A program made the translations under genes and the position numbers. From REEB95 sp050729835 (GTDB lineage: Bacteria > Pseudomonadota > Alphaproteobacteria > ATCC43930 > CGMCC-115725), in NCBI GenBank assembly GCA_050729835.1, contig JBOHLS010000018.1, forward strand, positions 1-56,679: a DNA stretch of 56,679 bases. The letters are read 5' to 3'. Position 1 is the stretch's first letter; each line of letters starts with the position of its first letter. Below the pieces are notes generated by a model. The model saw only the letters and a list, made by a program, of their open reading frames with translations, had not been told where the DNA came from and did not search any database. Of this stretch, positions 26,295-34,959 are shown piece after piece.

Positions 26295-27187
26295 GGGGCC
26301 TCGCCATCGTCGCGCTGCTTTGCCTCGTCGCATCGGCGGCGTTGGCCGACGACCTCAAGCTCGAGGGTACGCTAACCCAGGGCGCGCTGATCCGCGGCTT
26401 CGCCGAGCCGGGTGCGCGGGTCACGCTCGACGGCAAGCCCGTGCGGGTCGCGCCCGACGGCCATTTCATCTTCGGCTTCGGCCGCGACGCGCCGACGCAT
26501 GCCAGCCTCGACGTGGTCTTCCGCGACGGTTCGCGCCTCCATCGCGTGCTCGACATCGCGCCGCGGCACTACGACGTGCGCCGGATCGAGAACCTGCCGC
26601 CGGCCGAGGTCACGCCGCCGCCGGAAGCGCTGGCGCGCATCAAGCGCGAGGCCGCCGAAATCGACCGTGCCTTCGCCCAGCAGAGCGACAGCGCCGCCTT
26701 TGAGACGCCGCTCGAATGGCCGGTGACCGGCACGATCACCGGCGTCTACGGCAGCCAGACGTTCCTCAACGGCCAAGCGCGGCAGCCGCATTTGGGCGTC
26801 GACATCACCGCGCCCGCCGGCACGCCGGTCAAGGCCGCCGCCGCCGGCGTCGTCAGCCTCGCCGAGCCCGACCTGTTCTTCACCGGTGGCACCGTCATCA
26901 TCGATCACGGCTACGGGCTGTCGACACTCTATGTCCATCTCCAGAACATCGCGGTGCGCGTCGGCGACCGCGTGACGCAGGGCGAGATCGTCGGCGAGCT
27001 CGGCGAGACCGGCCGGGCCACCGGTCCGAACCTGCATTGGGGGCTGGTTTGGGGCGAGGTTCGCCTCGATCCGGCGCTGGCCGCCGGGCCGATGCCGCCG
27101 CCGAACGGCGCTAGTCCGGCCACCGCCGGTGCAGCCACAGCCACTGCTCCGGCCGCCGACGAATCCATCCTTCCACCGCCGCATTGA
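26291..27187 (+). CDS. Secreted M23 (LytM-type) peptidase with one active-site substitution
   Basis: A 298-residue exported protein. A short signal peptide (about 1-19, ending ALA) is followed by a beta-rich region and, from about 140, a LytM/M23 metallopeptidase domain. Zinc ligands His167 and Asp171 (HLGVD) and His249 are present, as is His216 (LYVHL). The usual GPHLH motif reads GPNLH, so the first His of HxH is Asn247. It may be a weak cell-wall endopeptidase or an amidase activator; that is inference. GTG 26291 overlaps the xseA stop. Its final 77 bp overlap the lpxL-like gene on the other strand. Confidence 0.85.
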   Translation: MRGLAIVALLCLVASAALADDLKLEGTLTQGALIRGFAEPGARVTLDGKPVRVAPDGHFIFGFGRDAPTHASLDVVFRDGSRLHRVLDIAPRHYDVRRIENLPPAEVTPPPEALARIKREAAEIDRAFAQQSDSAAFETPLEWPVTGTITGVYGSQTFLNGQARQPHLGVDITAPAGTPVKAAAAGVVSLAEPDLFFTGGTVIIDHGYGLSTLYVHLQNIAVRVGDRVTQGEIVGELGETGRATGPNLHWGLVWGEVRLDPALAAGPMPPPNGASPATAGAATATAPAADESILPPPH

Positions 27188-28004
27188 CCGCCGTCATCAG
27201 CCGTTTCACGTCGGCTTGGCCGTCGCTCGTGTGCGGCAGCGGGATCGGCGGATCGGCGACGAAACGGAAGGTTGCGCCGCGCGGACCCGCTCGACGCGGC
27301 AGGGTAGCACCACGCAGTCGTAGCGCAGCGCCAGCCGGGCCAACGCCGGCGCGGTCATTGCGGCGCGGCCGAAGAACGGTACCGGAATGCCGTCGTTCAT
27401 CTTCTGATCGACCAGCATGCAGATGTGTTTGCCCTCGGCGAGCACGCCGATGGCGCGCCGCGCCGCCACGTTGCCCGTGGGTGCCAGCTCGCTGCCGACA
27501 ACGCCATGCGCCTCGTTGATGAGTTCGTCGACGAGCGGGTTGTTGGCCGCGCGATAGATCTCGATCACGTCGAGCCCGGCCTGGGTCGCAGCCATGGTCG
27601 CGATCTCCCAGTTGCCGAAATGCGCCGAGAAGAAGATGAAGCACGTCTCGGGCCCGCGCGCGCCGACGATCTCGCGGAAGCCTTCGACCGTCACCCGGCC
27701 GCCCGGCTCGTACGATTTGAACTCGCCCAGGTGCGGGTACTCGGCGATGACGCGGCCGAGATTGTTCCACATGCCGCGCACGATGTGCTCGATGTCGGCG
27801 TCGGACAGACCGGGCAGGGCGCGGCGCAATTTGGTCCGCGCCCGCTTGCTGATCCCGGGCGGCGGGCCGATGCTCGCGCGCGAGCCAGCCGCCCAGGGCG
27901 GACGCCATGTCGAGCGGCAGGAGCCGGAAGAAGCTGAAGGCGCGGCGCGCGAACCAGCCTTCGGTCCAATCCTGCATGCGCCTGACGCCGGCGCGCTCAA
28001 CCAT
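27111..28004 (-). pseudogene. Late acyltransferase of lipid A (LpxL/HtrB family), two frameshifts
   Basis: Encodes an inner-membrane acyltransferase that would add a secondary acyl chain to Kdo2-lipid A. The N terminus (RRAFSFFRLLPLDMASALGG) and the C terminus (ADVKRLMTAVNAAVEGW, LHRRWPD) are in one frame. The middle, with ISKRARTKLRRALPGL, the catalytic AHFGNWE (about 27605-27622) and VDQKMNDGIPVPFFG, is in another. The switches fall in CG-repeat tracts at about 27875-27882 and 27274-27283 and cancel each other. Either the gene is broken or the sequence has two indel errors. ATG 28004 overlaps lpxK by 8 bp; the 3' end overlaps the M23 gene by 77 bp. Confidence 0.85.
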
Positions 28005-28977
28005 GCGCCCTTCGCTTGAGCGCGCGGTCGAGCAGCCGATCGAGCGCCATCTCGTCGCGCCATTCGATGGTCAGCGGCAGGTATGCGACGCGCGTCCGCC
28101 AGGCGGGCGTCAGGCGCACCCAATCCTTTTCCGTGGTGATGAGATCGGCGCCGTCCCGCCGGGCGGCGGCGGCAAGCTCGTCGAGCTCGCGGTCGGTATA
28201 AGGATGGTGATCGGGAAAACCGCGCGCCGTCACGATCCGCGCACCGACTCGGGCGAAGTGATCGAAGAATTTCTGCGGCCGGCCAATGCCGGCAAAGGCC
28301 ACGAGCGTGCGGCCAGAGAGATTCGCAGTCGCCGGGCGCGGCTCGGCTTGGAGCAGCGGAATCGCGCCCAGAAGCGCGGCGGCGCCGGTCTGGTCGGCGC
28401 CCAGCATCACCGCCGCGTCGGCGCGGGCCAGGCCATGCGCGATGGTCTCGCGCAACGGGCCGGCCGGCATGACGCGCCGGTTGCCGAAGCCGTAGCCGCC
28501 GTCGAGCACGACGAAGGAGAGGTCCTTGGCGAGCGTCGGATTCTGCAATCCGTCGTCCATCAAGATGGCTTGCGCGCCGGCGGCGACCGCTTCCCGCGCA
28601 CCGGCGGCGCGGTAGCGCGCGACCCAGGTCGGCGCGCCGCGCGCCAGCATTAGCGGCTCATCGCCGACCGCGGCCGCGACATGCCGGTCGAGATCGACTC
28701 GCGCTGGCCCGGCCAAGGCGCCGCCGTAACCCCGGCTCAACACATGGACCGCGACGCCGCGAGCTGCGAGCCGGCGCGCCAGGTCGGCGACGACCGGCGT
28801 CTTGCCGGCGCCGCCGGTCACCAGATTGCCGACGCAGATCACCGGCACCGGTGCACGGTAGGCGCGAGCCAACCTCCGCCGCGCCGCGCCGGCGGCGTCG
28901 TAGACGTAACCGAGCGGCGCCAGCAGCAGCGACAACGCGCCGCGCTGCGCCCAGAATTCAGGCGCGCTTGGCGGCAT
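27997..28977 (-). CDS. lpxK: Tetraacyldisaccharide 4'-kinase
   Basis: Adds the 4'-phosphate to the lipid A precursor at the inner membrane. The 326-residue product has an N-terminal membrane anchor (WAQRGALSLLLAPLGYVY), the P-loop GNLVTGGAGKTPV near residue 50, SRGYGG, the DDGLQNP motif, and the second-domain stretch FAGIGRPQKFF. Full length. Its first 20 bp overlap the end of waaA and its last 8 bp overlap the lpxL-like start, showing a compact lipid A operon. Confidence 0.95.
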   Translation of the reverse strand: MPPSAPEFWAQRGALSLLLAPLGYVYDAAGAARRRLARAYRAPVPVICVGNLVTGGAGKTPVVADLARRLAARGVAVHVLSRGYGGALAGPARVDLDRHVAAAVGDEPLMLARGAPTWVARYRAAGAREAVAAGAQAILMDDGLQNPTLAKDLSFVVLDGGYGFGNRRVMPAGPLRETIAHGLARADAAVMLGADQTGAAALLGAIPLLQAEPRPATANLSGRTLVAFAGIGRPQKFFDHFARVGARIVTARGFPDHHPYTDRELDELAAAARRDGADLITTEKDWVRLTPAWRTRVAYLPLTIEWRDEMALDRLLDRALKRRAHG

Positions 28978-30256
28978 GGGGCGAGAGACGATCGAGCCAG
29001 GGGGCGATGCGCTTCATCACCGCGTCGAGCACGGCGCGATTGTCGGCGGCGATGCCGGCCGCGGCACCGGCGCGGGCGGCGCGCTCGACCGGATCGTCGA
29101 TCAGCCGACCGACCGCCGCGGCGAGCGCTTCGGCGTCGTCCACCTCGGTCGAGGCCCCGGCGGCGGCTAACGCCTCGGCCGCGCCGGCGGTGTTGCTCAT
29201 GTCGGGGCCGTACAGGATGGCGCAGTCGAGCAGCGCCGCCTCGATTGGGTTGTGGCCGCCCTTGCGCGCGAGCGAGCCGCCGATGAAGGCGATGCCGGCG
29301 AGGCGATAGAAGAGGCCGAGCTCGCCGAGCGTATCGGCGAGGTAGATGTCGACGATTCGGTCGATCCGCTCGTCGCGCGACCGGCGGGCGACCCGCAGGC
29401 CTTGAGCTTCGAGCGACTGGGCGATCTCGGCGCCGCGCGCTGGGTGGCGCGGCGCGATGATCGTCAGCAGGCTGGGATGCTGCGGGCGCAGCCGGCGATG
29501 GGCGAGCGCCGCCGCGTTCTCCTCGCCCGGATGGGTGGAGGCGGCCAGCCAGATCGTGCGGCCGGCGAGCGCCGCGGCCAGACGCGCGAGCTCGCCGTGG
29601 TCGACCGGCAGCGGTGCCGCCGCCGCCTTGAGATTGCCGACCGAGGTCGCGCCGACGGCACCGAGCTGTTTCAGCCGCGCGGCCTGGGCGTCGTCCTGGG
29701 CGAGGCAGAGATCAAAGCTCGCCAGCAGCGGCGCGATCAGGCCCGGCAGCCGCTGCCAGCCGCGCAACGACTTGGCCGACATGCGGCCGTTGAGCAGCAG
29801 CAGCGGCACGCCGAAGCGGTTGGTCTCGGCAATCAGGTTGGGCCAGAGCTCGGATTCGACCCACAGCGCCAGGTCGGGTCGCCAATGCTCGAGAAAGCGG
29901 CGCACATAGGTGCAGCGGTCGACCGGCACGTATTGATGCCAGGCGCGGTCACCCGGCAGGCGGTTGGCGAGCAACCGTGCCGAGGTCACCGTGCCGGTGG
30001 TGACCAGAACCGAAAGATGAGGACGTTCGACCAGCAGCCGGTCGATCAGCGACAACATCGACATGGCCTCGCCGATGCTGGCGGCATGGACCCAGACCAG
30101 CGGCCCGGCCGGGCGCGGCCGTGAGGCGACGCCCTGGCGCTCGGCGAAACGCTCGGGGTCCTCCTTGCCGCGCGCCATGCGCCGCGCCAGATAGAGCGCC
30201 ACCAGCGGCCCGAGGGCGGTGGTGCCGCCGCGATAAAGCGAAAGCAGCCGGTTCAT
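28958..30256 (-). CDS. waaA: 3-deoxy-D-manno-octulosonic acid (Kdo) transferase
   Basis: Transfers Kdo to lipid IVA at the inner membrane. The 432-residue GT30 protein has an N-terminal membrane helix, LVWVHAASIGEAMS with the catalytic Glu, VTTGTVTSARLL, the ESELWPN motif and, in the C-terminal nucleotide-sugar domain, GGSLARKGGHNPIEAAL. ATG 30256 overlaps the DUF374 gene stop by 4 bp (ATGA). The frame is open further upstream, but that part is out of frame with the real DUF374 gene. Overlap with lpxK supports co-translation. Confidence 0.95.
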   Translation of the reverse strand: MNRLLSLYRGGTTALGPLVALYLARRMARGKEDPERFAERQGVASRPRPAGPLVWVHAASIGEAMSMLSLIDRLLVERPHLSVLVTTGTVTSARLLANRLPGDRAWHQYVPVDRCTYVRRFLEHWRPDLALWVESELWPNLIAETNRFGVPLLLLNGRMSAKSLRGWQRLPGLIAPLLASFDLCLAQDDAQAARLKQLGAVGATSVGNLKAAAAPLPVDHGELARLAAALAGRTIWLAASTHPGEENAAALAHRRLRPQHPSLLTIIAPRHPARGAEIAQSLEAQGLRVARRSRDERIDRIVDIYLADTLGELGLFYRLAGIAFIGGSLARKGGHNPIEAALLDCAILYGPDMSNTAGAAEALAAAGASTEVDDAEALAAAVGRLIDDPVERAARAGAAAGIAADNRAVLDAVMKRIAPWLDRLSPHAAKRA

Positions 30257-30996
30257 CCGTGACCGTTCTGGCGTTGCATCCGGCGCAGCGCCTGGCGCGA
30301 CTGGGTTCCGGGGGAAACGTGCTCGCGGCCGACGCGGCGGTCGGCCTCCGCCGTGATTGCGTTGAGTCGTTGCTCGACGAGGGCGCGGCAGCGTTCGACG
30401 CCGAAATCGTCGAGCTCGGCGGGCACCGCGAGCGGCTCGTCCCAGATGAAGACCCCGCGCGAGAACGGCAACGGCAAGTGAAAGCGGTCCCAGGTGCCGA
30501 GAATGCGCCGGCGTCGGGTCGCATAAGCCAAGGGCACGATGTCGGCGCCGGCCAGGTGCGCCACCGCGACGATGCCGGCCGACGCGCGCATCGCCGGTCC
30601 GTCGGGGCCGTCGGGCGTGATGCCGACGCACTCGCCGGCCTTCAGGAAGCGGACCATGCCGCGCAGCGCCCCCGAGCCGCCGGATGTCGTCGAGCCGGCA
30701 ATCGAATCGATGCCGAAATGGCGCACCGCGTCGGCGATGATGCGCCCGTCGCGGTGGCCCGAGATCAGCATGTGGATCGGCACCCGTCGCTGCCAGGCGC
30801 ACGGCATCATCAGCAGGCGGCCGTGCCAGAACGCCAGGATGAACGGCCGCCGGGCGGCGTGCAGCGCCGCCGGAATCGATCCGCCCTCGACGGTCCAGGC
30901 GCCGGTGACGCGCACCAGCCGGATATAAAGCGAGATCAGCCAGCAGAGGAACCGCCTTACGCCGTCGCGGCGCAGGACGCGCTTCGGCCATTCCAT
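30253..30996 (-). CDS. DUF374 lysophospholipid acyltransferase-like protein
   Basis: A 247-residue membrane-associated protein of the DUF374 group, related to glycerolipid acyltransferases. It has FILAFWHGRLLMMP near residue 50, SGHRDG, and TPDGPDGP, the motif block of this family. Alphaproteobacteria often carry it beside waaA, so a role in lipid A or envelope lipid acylation is likely but unproven. It starts 3 bp after msbA ends and overlaps waaA by 4 bp. If the neighbouring lpxL-like gene is truly dead, this is a candidate backup acyltransferase. Confidence 0.85.
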   Translation of the reverse strand: MEWPKRVLRRDGVRRFLCWLISLYIRLVRVTGAWTVEGGSIPAALHAARRPFILAFWHGRLLMMPCAWQRRVPIHMLISGHRDGRIIADAVRHFGIDSIAGSTTSGGSGALRGMVRFLKAGECVGITPDGPDGPAMRASAGIVAVAHLAGADIVPLAYATRRRRILGTWDRFHLPLPFSRGVFIWDEPLAVPAELDDFGVERCRALVEQRLNAITAEADRRVGREHVSPGTQSRQALRRMQRQNGHG

Positions 30997-30999
30997 GCG

Positions 31000-32817
31000 T
31001 TAGGACGCCCGCACGGCGCGCAGCGCCGGCTGGTCCCCCGCCTGATCGGCGAATTGCAGCGCATAGAGGCGCGCGTAGACGCCCTGCTGGCGCAGCAGCT
31101 CGGCGTGTGTGCCGAGCTCGACGACGCGGCCGTTGTCGATCACGTGGATCAGGTCGGCACCGGTCACGGTCGACAGGCGATGCGCGATCACCACAGTCGT
31201 GCGGCCTTGCATCAGGGCATTCAGCGCCGCCTGGACCTGGCGCTCGGATTCGGTGTCGAGGGAAGATGTGGCCTCATCAAGCAACAGAATCGGCGCGTCC
31301 TTGAGCATGGCGCGGGCGATGGCGATGCGCTGACGCTGCCCGCCCGACAGCTTGACGCCGTGCTCGCCGACCATGGTCTCGTAGCCGTGCGGCAGGCCGC
31401 GGATGAACTCGTCGGCCGCCGCGGCCTTGGCGGCGGCGACGATCTCGGAATCCGCGGCGCCCAGGCGGCCATAGGCGATGTTCGCCTTGATGGTGTCGTC
31501 GAACAGCGTGATCTCCTGGCTGACCAGGGCGATCGCGCCGCGCAGGCTCGCCAGCGTGACCTCGCGCACCGTCTGGCCGTCGATCGCAATGCTACCGGAG
31601 GTTGCGTCGTAGAAGCGCGGGACGAGGTTCAAGATGGTGGACTTGCCGGCGCCCGAGGATCCGACCAGCGCGACCCGCTTGCCGGCCGGCACGGTCAGCG
31701 AGACGCCGTGCAGCGCCGGCGTGCCGTTGGCATAGGTGAATTGCACGTCGCGGAAGCGGATCTCGCCGCCCTTGATCGCCAGCTTCCGGGCATCTGGCGC
31801 GTCCTGGATCGTGGGCTCGGCGTCCAGGACGTCGAAGATGCGCTGCGTCGCGGCCATGCCCTCCTGCAGGCTGGCGTTGAGCCCGGCCAAGGTCTTGAGC
31901 GGCTGATAGGCGAGCAGCAGTGCGGTGACGAACGAGAAGAATGTACCCGGTGTGCGCGCGCCGATCAGCACCTGGTGGCCGCCATAGAGGATGACCAGCG
32001 CCACGGCCACGCCGCCGAGCGTCTCCATCAGCGGCGAGGCGATGGCGCGGATCCGCACCGCGCGATTGACCAGCTTGACGAGGTTGCGGATGATCTCGCC
32101 CGCACGCGAGGTCTCGTACGATTCCATGCCATAGGCTTTGACGTGCCGCGCGCCCTGGAACGCCTGATTGAGCAGCGTCATGAACAGGCCGACCTCGGCC
32201 TGGGTGTTGGCCGAGACGTGTCGCATGCGCCGCCCGATGCTGGCCAGCGGCCGGAAGGCGATCGGGAACACCACCACCGCGACCAGCGCGAGACGCCAAT
32301 CCTGATAGAACATGAGCGCGCAGAGGAACGCGGCGGTGACGGCGTTCTTGCCGATATTGGCGAGCAGATCGGTCGCCGCGCCGCGCAGCAGGGCGGCGTC
32401 GGTGGTGAAGCGCGAGATTAGCGTGCCGGTCGGGTTGGCGTGGAAGAAAGCCAGATCGGCGTGCATGATCCGCGCGAAAAGCGCCGCCTGCACGTCGCCG
32501 ACGACGCGTTGGCCGACATTGGTCATCAGCACCGTCTGGCCGTAATTGGCGAAGCCCTTGACGAGGGCGAGCACGACGATCGCCGCCGGGATCACCAACA
32601 GCAGCTTGGCGTCATGCGCGACGAAGACGCGGTCGAGCATCGGCTGCATCAGCCAGGCATTGGTCGCAGTGGTGGCTGCCATGACGCCCATGCATGCCAG
32701 CGCGAGCACGAGACGGCCGACATAAGGGCGCACGAATGCGCGGACCAGCCGGCGCAGCAGCGGCAAGGTGGCCGACCGCTCGCGCGCGGCGTCGCGTGGC
32801 GTGGCATCGAGGCTCAA
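31000..32817 (-). CDS. Lipid-flipping ABC exporter, MsbA-like
   Basis: A 605-residue half-transporter that would flip core lipid A or another lipid across the inner membrane as a dimer. About six membrane helices fill residues 20-325. The C-terminal ATPase has Walker A GSSGAGKST, the signature LSGGQRQRIAIARAM, Walker B ILLLDEATSSLD and the switch HRLST. Its position directly before the DUF374, waaA and lpxK genes supports the lipid A role. The start is TTG 32817 with GAGGA upstream; no nearby ATG gives a complete first helix. Confidence 0.9.
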   Translation of the reverse strand: MSLDATPRDAARERSATLPLLRRLVRAFVRPYVGRLVLALACMGVMAATTATNAWLMQPMLDRVFVAHDAKLLLVIPAAIVVLALVKGFANYGQTVLMTNVGQRVVGDVQAALFARIMHADLAFFHANPTGTLISRFTTDAALLRGAATDLLANIGKNAVTAAFLCALMFYQDWRLALVAVVVFPIAFRPLASIGRRMRHVSANTQAEVGLFMTLLNQAFQGARHVKAYGMESYETSRAGEIIRNLVKLVNRAVRIRAIASPLMETLGGVAVALVILYGGHQVLIGARTPGTFFSFVTALLLAYQPLKTLAGLNASLQEGMAATQRIFDVLDAEPTIQDAPDARKLAIKGGEIRFRDVQFTYANGTPALHGVSLTVPAGKRVALVGSSGAGKSTILNLVPRFYDATSGSIAIDGQTVREVTLASLRGAIALVSQEITLFDDTIKANIAYGRLGAADSEIVAAAKAAAADEFIRGLPHGYETMVGEHGVKLSGGQRQRIAIARAMLKDAPILLLDEATSSLDTESERQVQAALNALMQGRTTVVIAHRLSTVTGADLIHVIDNGRVVELGTHAELLRQQGVYARLYALQFADQAGDQPALRAVRAS

Positions 32818-32834
32818 GCGACCGGAATCCTCTG

Positions 32835-32863
32835 TAAAACCCGGGGTTTAGGGCGGGATCATA
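32835..32863 (-). promoter_or_regulatory. Possible promoter and operator of the msbA-waaA-lpxK operon
   Basis: On the reverse strand TATGAT (32858-32863) is a good -10 box. About 8 bp downstream lies a 16-bp near-perfect palindrome, TAAAACCCGGGGTTTA (32835-32850, one mismatched pair), which would cover the start of transcription. It is 18 bases before the msbA start codon. No convincing -35 box was found. The gap to pmbA upstream (about 110 bp) allows an independent promoter here. Confidence 0.4.
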
Positions 32864-32928
32864 GCATGCTGCGCCGGCTGCACTGATAACGGAAACGCGT
32901 CGGGTCTGGCAAGGCGGAACCGGGCCGT

Positions 32929-34272
32929 TCAGGCGCCGGCCACGGTCATGCCGTCGACCCGTACGGTCGGCGCATCGATGCCAGTGCGGAATTCGAGGTC
33001 GCTCGCCGGCATGAGGTTGAGGAACATGTCATTGAGATTGCCGGCAATTGTGACTTCGCTGACCGGGAAGGCGAGATCGCCGTTCTCGATCCAGAATCCG
33101 GCCGCGCCGCGGCTATAGTCGCCGGTAACGCCGTTGACGCCCATGCCCATGAGCTCGGTGACATAGAGGCCGCTGGCCACTTCGCCGATCAGCTCCCGCG
33201 CCGTCAGCACGCCGGGCGCGAGATAGAGGTTGGCCGGCGCCGGCCCGGGCGGGCCGGAGGTGCCGCGCCGCGCATGACCCGTGGTTGCAAGCTTGAGCTG
33301 CCGCGCCGAGGCGAGATCGAGCAGCCAGGTCCGCAGCACGCCATCGGCGACCACGTCGCGCTTCGCCGTGGCGACGCCTTCGCCGTCGAACGGCGCCGAG
33401 CGATGGCCGCGTTTCATATGCGGATCGTCGACGATGGTGACGCCGCGCGGGAATATTGCCTGACCCATCCGGTCCTTGAGAAACGAGGTGCCGCGCGCGA
33501 TCGCAGGGCCGCTGATCGCGCCGCCGAGATGGCGCAGCAGCGACGACGACACGCGCGGATCGAATACCACTGGCACTTTGACGGTCGGCATCTTGCGCGC
33601 GCCGAGCCGACGCACCACGCGCTCGCCGGCCTTGCGGCCGATCGCCGCCGGGTCCCGCAAATCCGCGCCGAACACCGCCGAATCCCAATCGTCGTCGCGC
33701 TCCATCGCCGTGCCGGTGCCGGCCAGCGCCGCCACCGCGACGACGTGACCGGTGGTGGCATAACCGCCGGCGAAGCCGTTGGAGGCGACGAGCGCGACGC
33801 GGGCGCGCGACCAGCCTGCCTGCGCGCCCTCGGAGTTGGTCACGCCCTTGACGGCACGCGCCGCGTCTTCGGCGTCGGCGGCGCGCTGCGCCAGTACCGC
33901 GGGCGCTGGCTCGAACGGATCGGCCAGATCGAGGTCGGGAATCTGCTTGGCCAGCATGGCCGGATCGGCCAGCCCGCAATAGGGATCGTCCGGCACGCTG
34001 CGCGCCATCGCCAGCGCGCGGCCGACCAGCTCGCCGCCATGGTCGGCGTCGCGGTCGTTGGACGAGACGATCGCCTGGCGCTGGCCGACGATCACGCGCA
34101 GGCCGAGGTCGAAGCTCTCGGCGCGCTCGAGCTTCTCGAGCTTGCCGAGACGCTGGGCATGCGACAGCGCGATGCTTTCGATCAGGACCGCGTCGGCCTG
34201 GTCGGCGCCGTCCTGGCGGGCGCGGCTGACGAGGTCGCCTAGCAGCGCAAGCGGCTCGAGGGATTTGGGCAT
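32929..34272 (-). CDS. pmbA: TldE/PmbA family metalloprotease subunit
   Basis: The 447-residue partner of TldD. Together they form a cytoplasmic heterodimeric zinc protease that trims unfolded or modified peptides, known from microcin B17 maturation and CcdA turnover. It shows SFDLGLRVIVGQRQAIVSSND, VVFDPRVSSSLL and the C-terminal GMGVNGVTGDYSRGAAGFWIENG with FPVSEVTIAGNL. It lacks HExxxH, as expected for the E subunit. The tldD gene is about 5.7 kb away in a different operon. It lies between the lipid A genes and the methyltransferase gene. Confidence 0.93.
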   Translation of the reverse strand: MPKSLEPLALLGDLVSRARQDGADQADAVLIESIALSHAQRLGKLEKLERAESFDLGLRVIVGQRQAIVSSNDRDADHGGELVGRALAMARSVPDDPYCGLADPAMLAKQIPDLDLADPFEPAPAVLAQRAADAEDAARAVKGVTNSEGAQAGWSRARVALVASNGFAGGYATTGHVVAVAALAGTGTAMERDDDWDSAVFGADLRDPAAIGRKAGERVVRRLGARKMPTVKVPVVFDPRVSSSLLRHLGGAISGPAIARGTSFLKDRMGQAIFPRGVTIVDDPHMKRGHRSAPFDGEGVATAKRDVVADGVLRTWLLDLASARQLKLATTGHARRGTSGPPGPAPANLYLAPGVLTARELIGEVASGLYVTELMGMGVNGVTGDYSRGAAGFWIENGDLAFPVSEVTIAGNLNDMFLNLMPASDLEFRTGIDAPTVRVDGMTVAGA

Positions 34273-34317
34273 GCGGCATCATATGGGAGCGACCGTGACG
34301 TTTGCCAGCGCGGCGGC

Positions 34318-34959
34318 TCAGCCGGTAAGCCGCCACACCGTGGTCTCCCGCGCCTCGCGGTCTTCGAGATCGAGCGGCGTCGGTACCCAATACCGCGCCA
34401 GCGTCTCCAACCCGCGGGTCGGCAGGTAGGCGCGGCCGGGATCGCCGAGCAGGACCAGCGCGCCGCTGCGCGCCCGCGCCGCGAGCCAGGGTATAAGTCG
34501 TTCAGCGAGAGGCCGTTCGTAGCACATGTCGCCCGCCAGCACCGTGTCCCAGTCTGTGTCTTCGGCCAGCACGTCGCCGGTTTCGACCGCGACCGCGACG
34601 TCGTTGAGCGCCGCGTTGAGCGCCACGGCGGCGACCGCAAAGCGGTCGGGCTCGGCCGCGGTGACGCGGGCGCCGGCCTTGGCCGCGGCGATGGCGACGA
34701 GGCCGCTGCCGGCGCCGAAATCGAGCACGCGCCGGCCGGCGACCAGCGCGGGATGGTCGAGCAGATGCCGCGCCAGTGCCTGACCGCCGGCCCAGGCGAA
34801 GGCCCAATAGGGTGGCGGCAGCTGCGCTTGCCGCAACGCCGCCTCGGTTGCCTGCCACAACGGCGTGACCTCGGTGGCAAGATGCAGCCGGATTTCGGGC
34901 ACCAGCGGCGGCGTTGCCACCGCCGTGTTGCCGCGGACGAAATCTGCCTCAGACGACAT
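34318..34959 (-). CDS. METTL20-like protein lysine methyltransferase
   Basis: A 213-residue class I SAM methyltransferase. It has PPYWAFAWAGGQALARHLL, motif I VLDFGAGSGLVAIAAA, and post-motif AGDMCYERPL, a DxxY-type signature seen in METTL20 (ETF-beta lysine) methyltransferases and their alphaproteobacterial homologues. It probably modifies a protein lysine, perhaps ETF-beta; that target is inferred. ATG 34959 overlaps the ubiA stop by 11 bp, so it is likely translated with ubiA. Upstream in-frame codons are antisense-like and were rejected. Confidence 0.8.
   Translation of the reverse strand: MSSEADFVRGNTAVATPPLVPEIRLHLATEVTPLWQATEAALRQAQLPPPYWAFAWAGGQALARHLLDHPALVAGRRVLDFGAGSGLVAIAAAKAGARVTAAEPDRFAVAAVALNAALNDVAVAVETGDVLAEDTDWDTVLAGDMCYERPLAERLIPWLAARARSGALVLLGDPGRAYLPTRGLETLARYWVPTPLDLEDREARETTVWRLTG

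Noticed and set aside
30121..32421. 766-codon + strand open frame over the lipid A genes
   Set aside because: It mirrors waaA, the DUF374 gene and the MsbA-like gene, all with strong motifs on the - strand. Its translation shows no family features.
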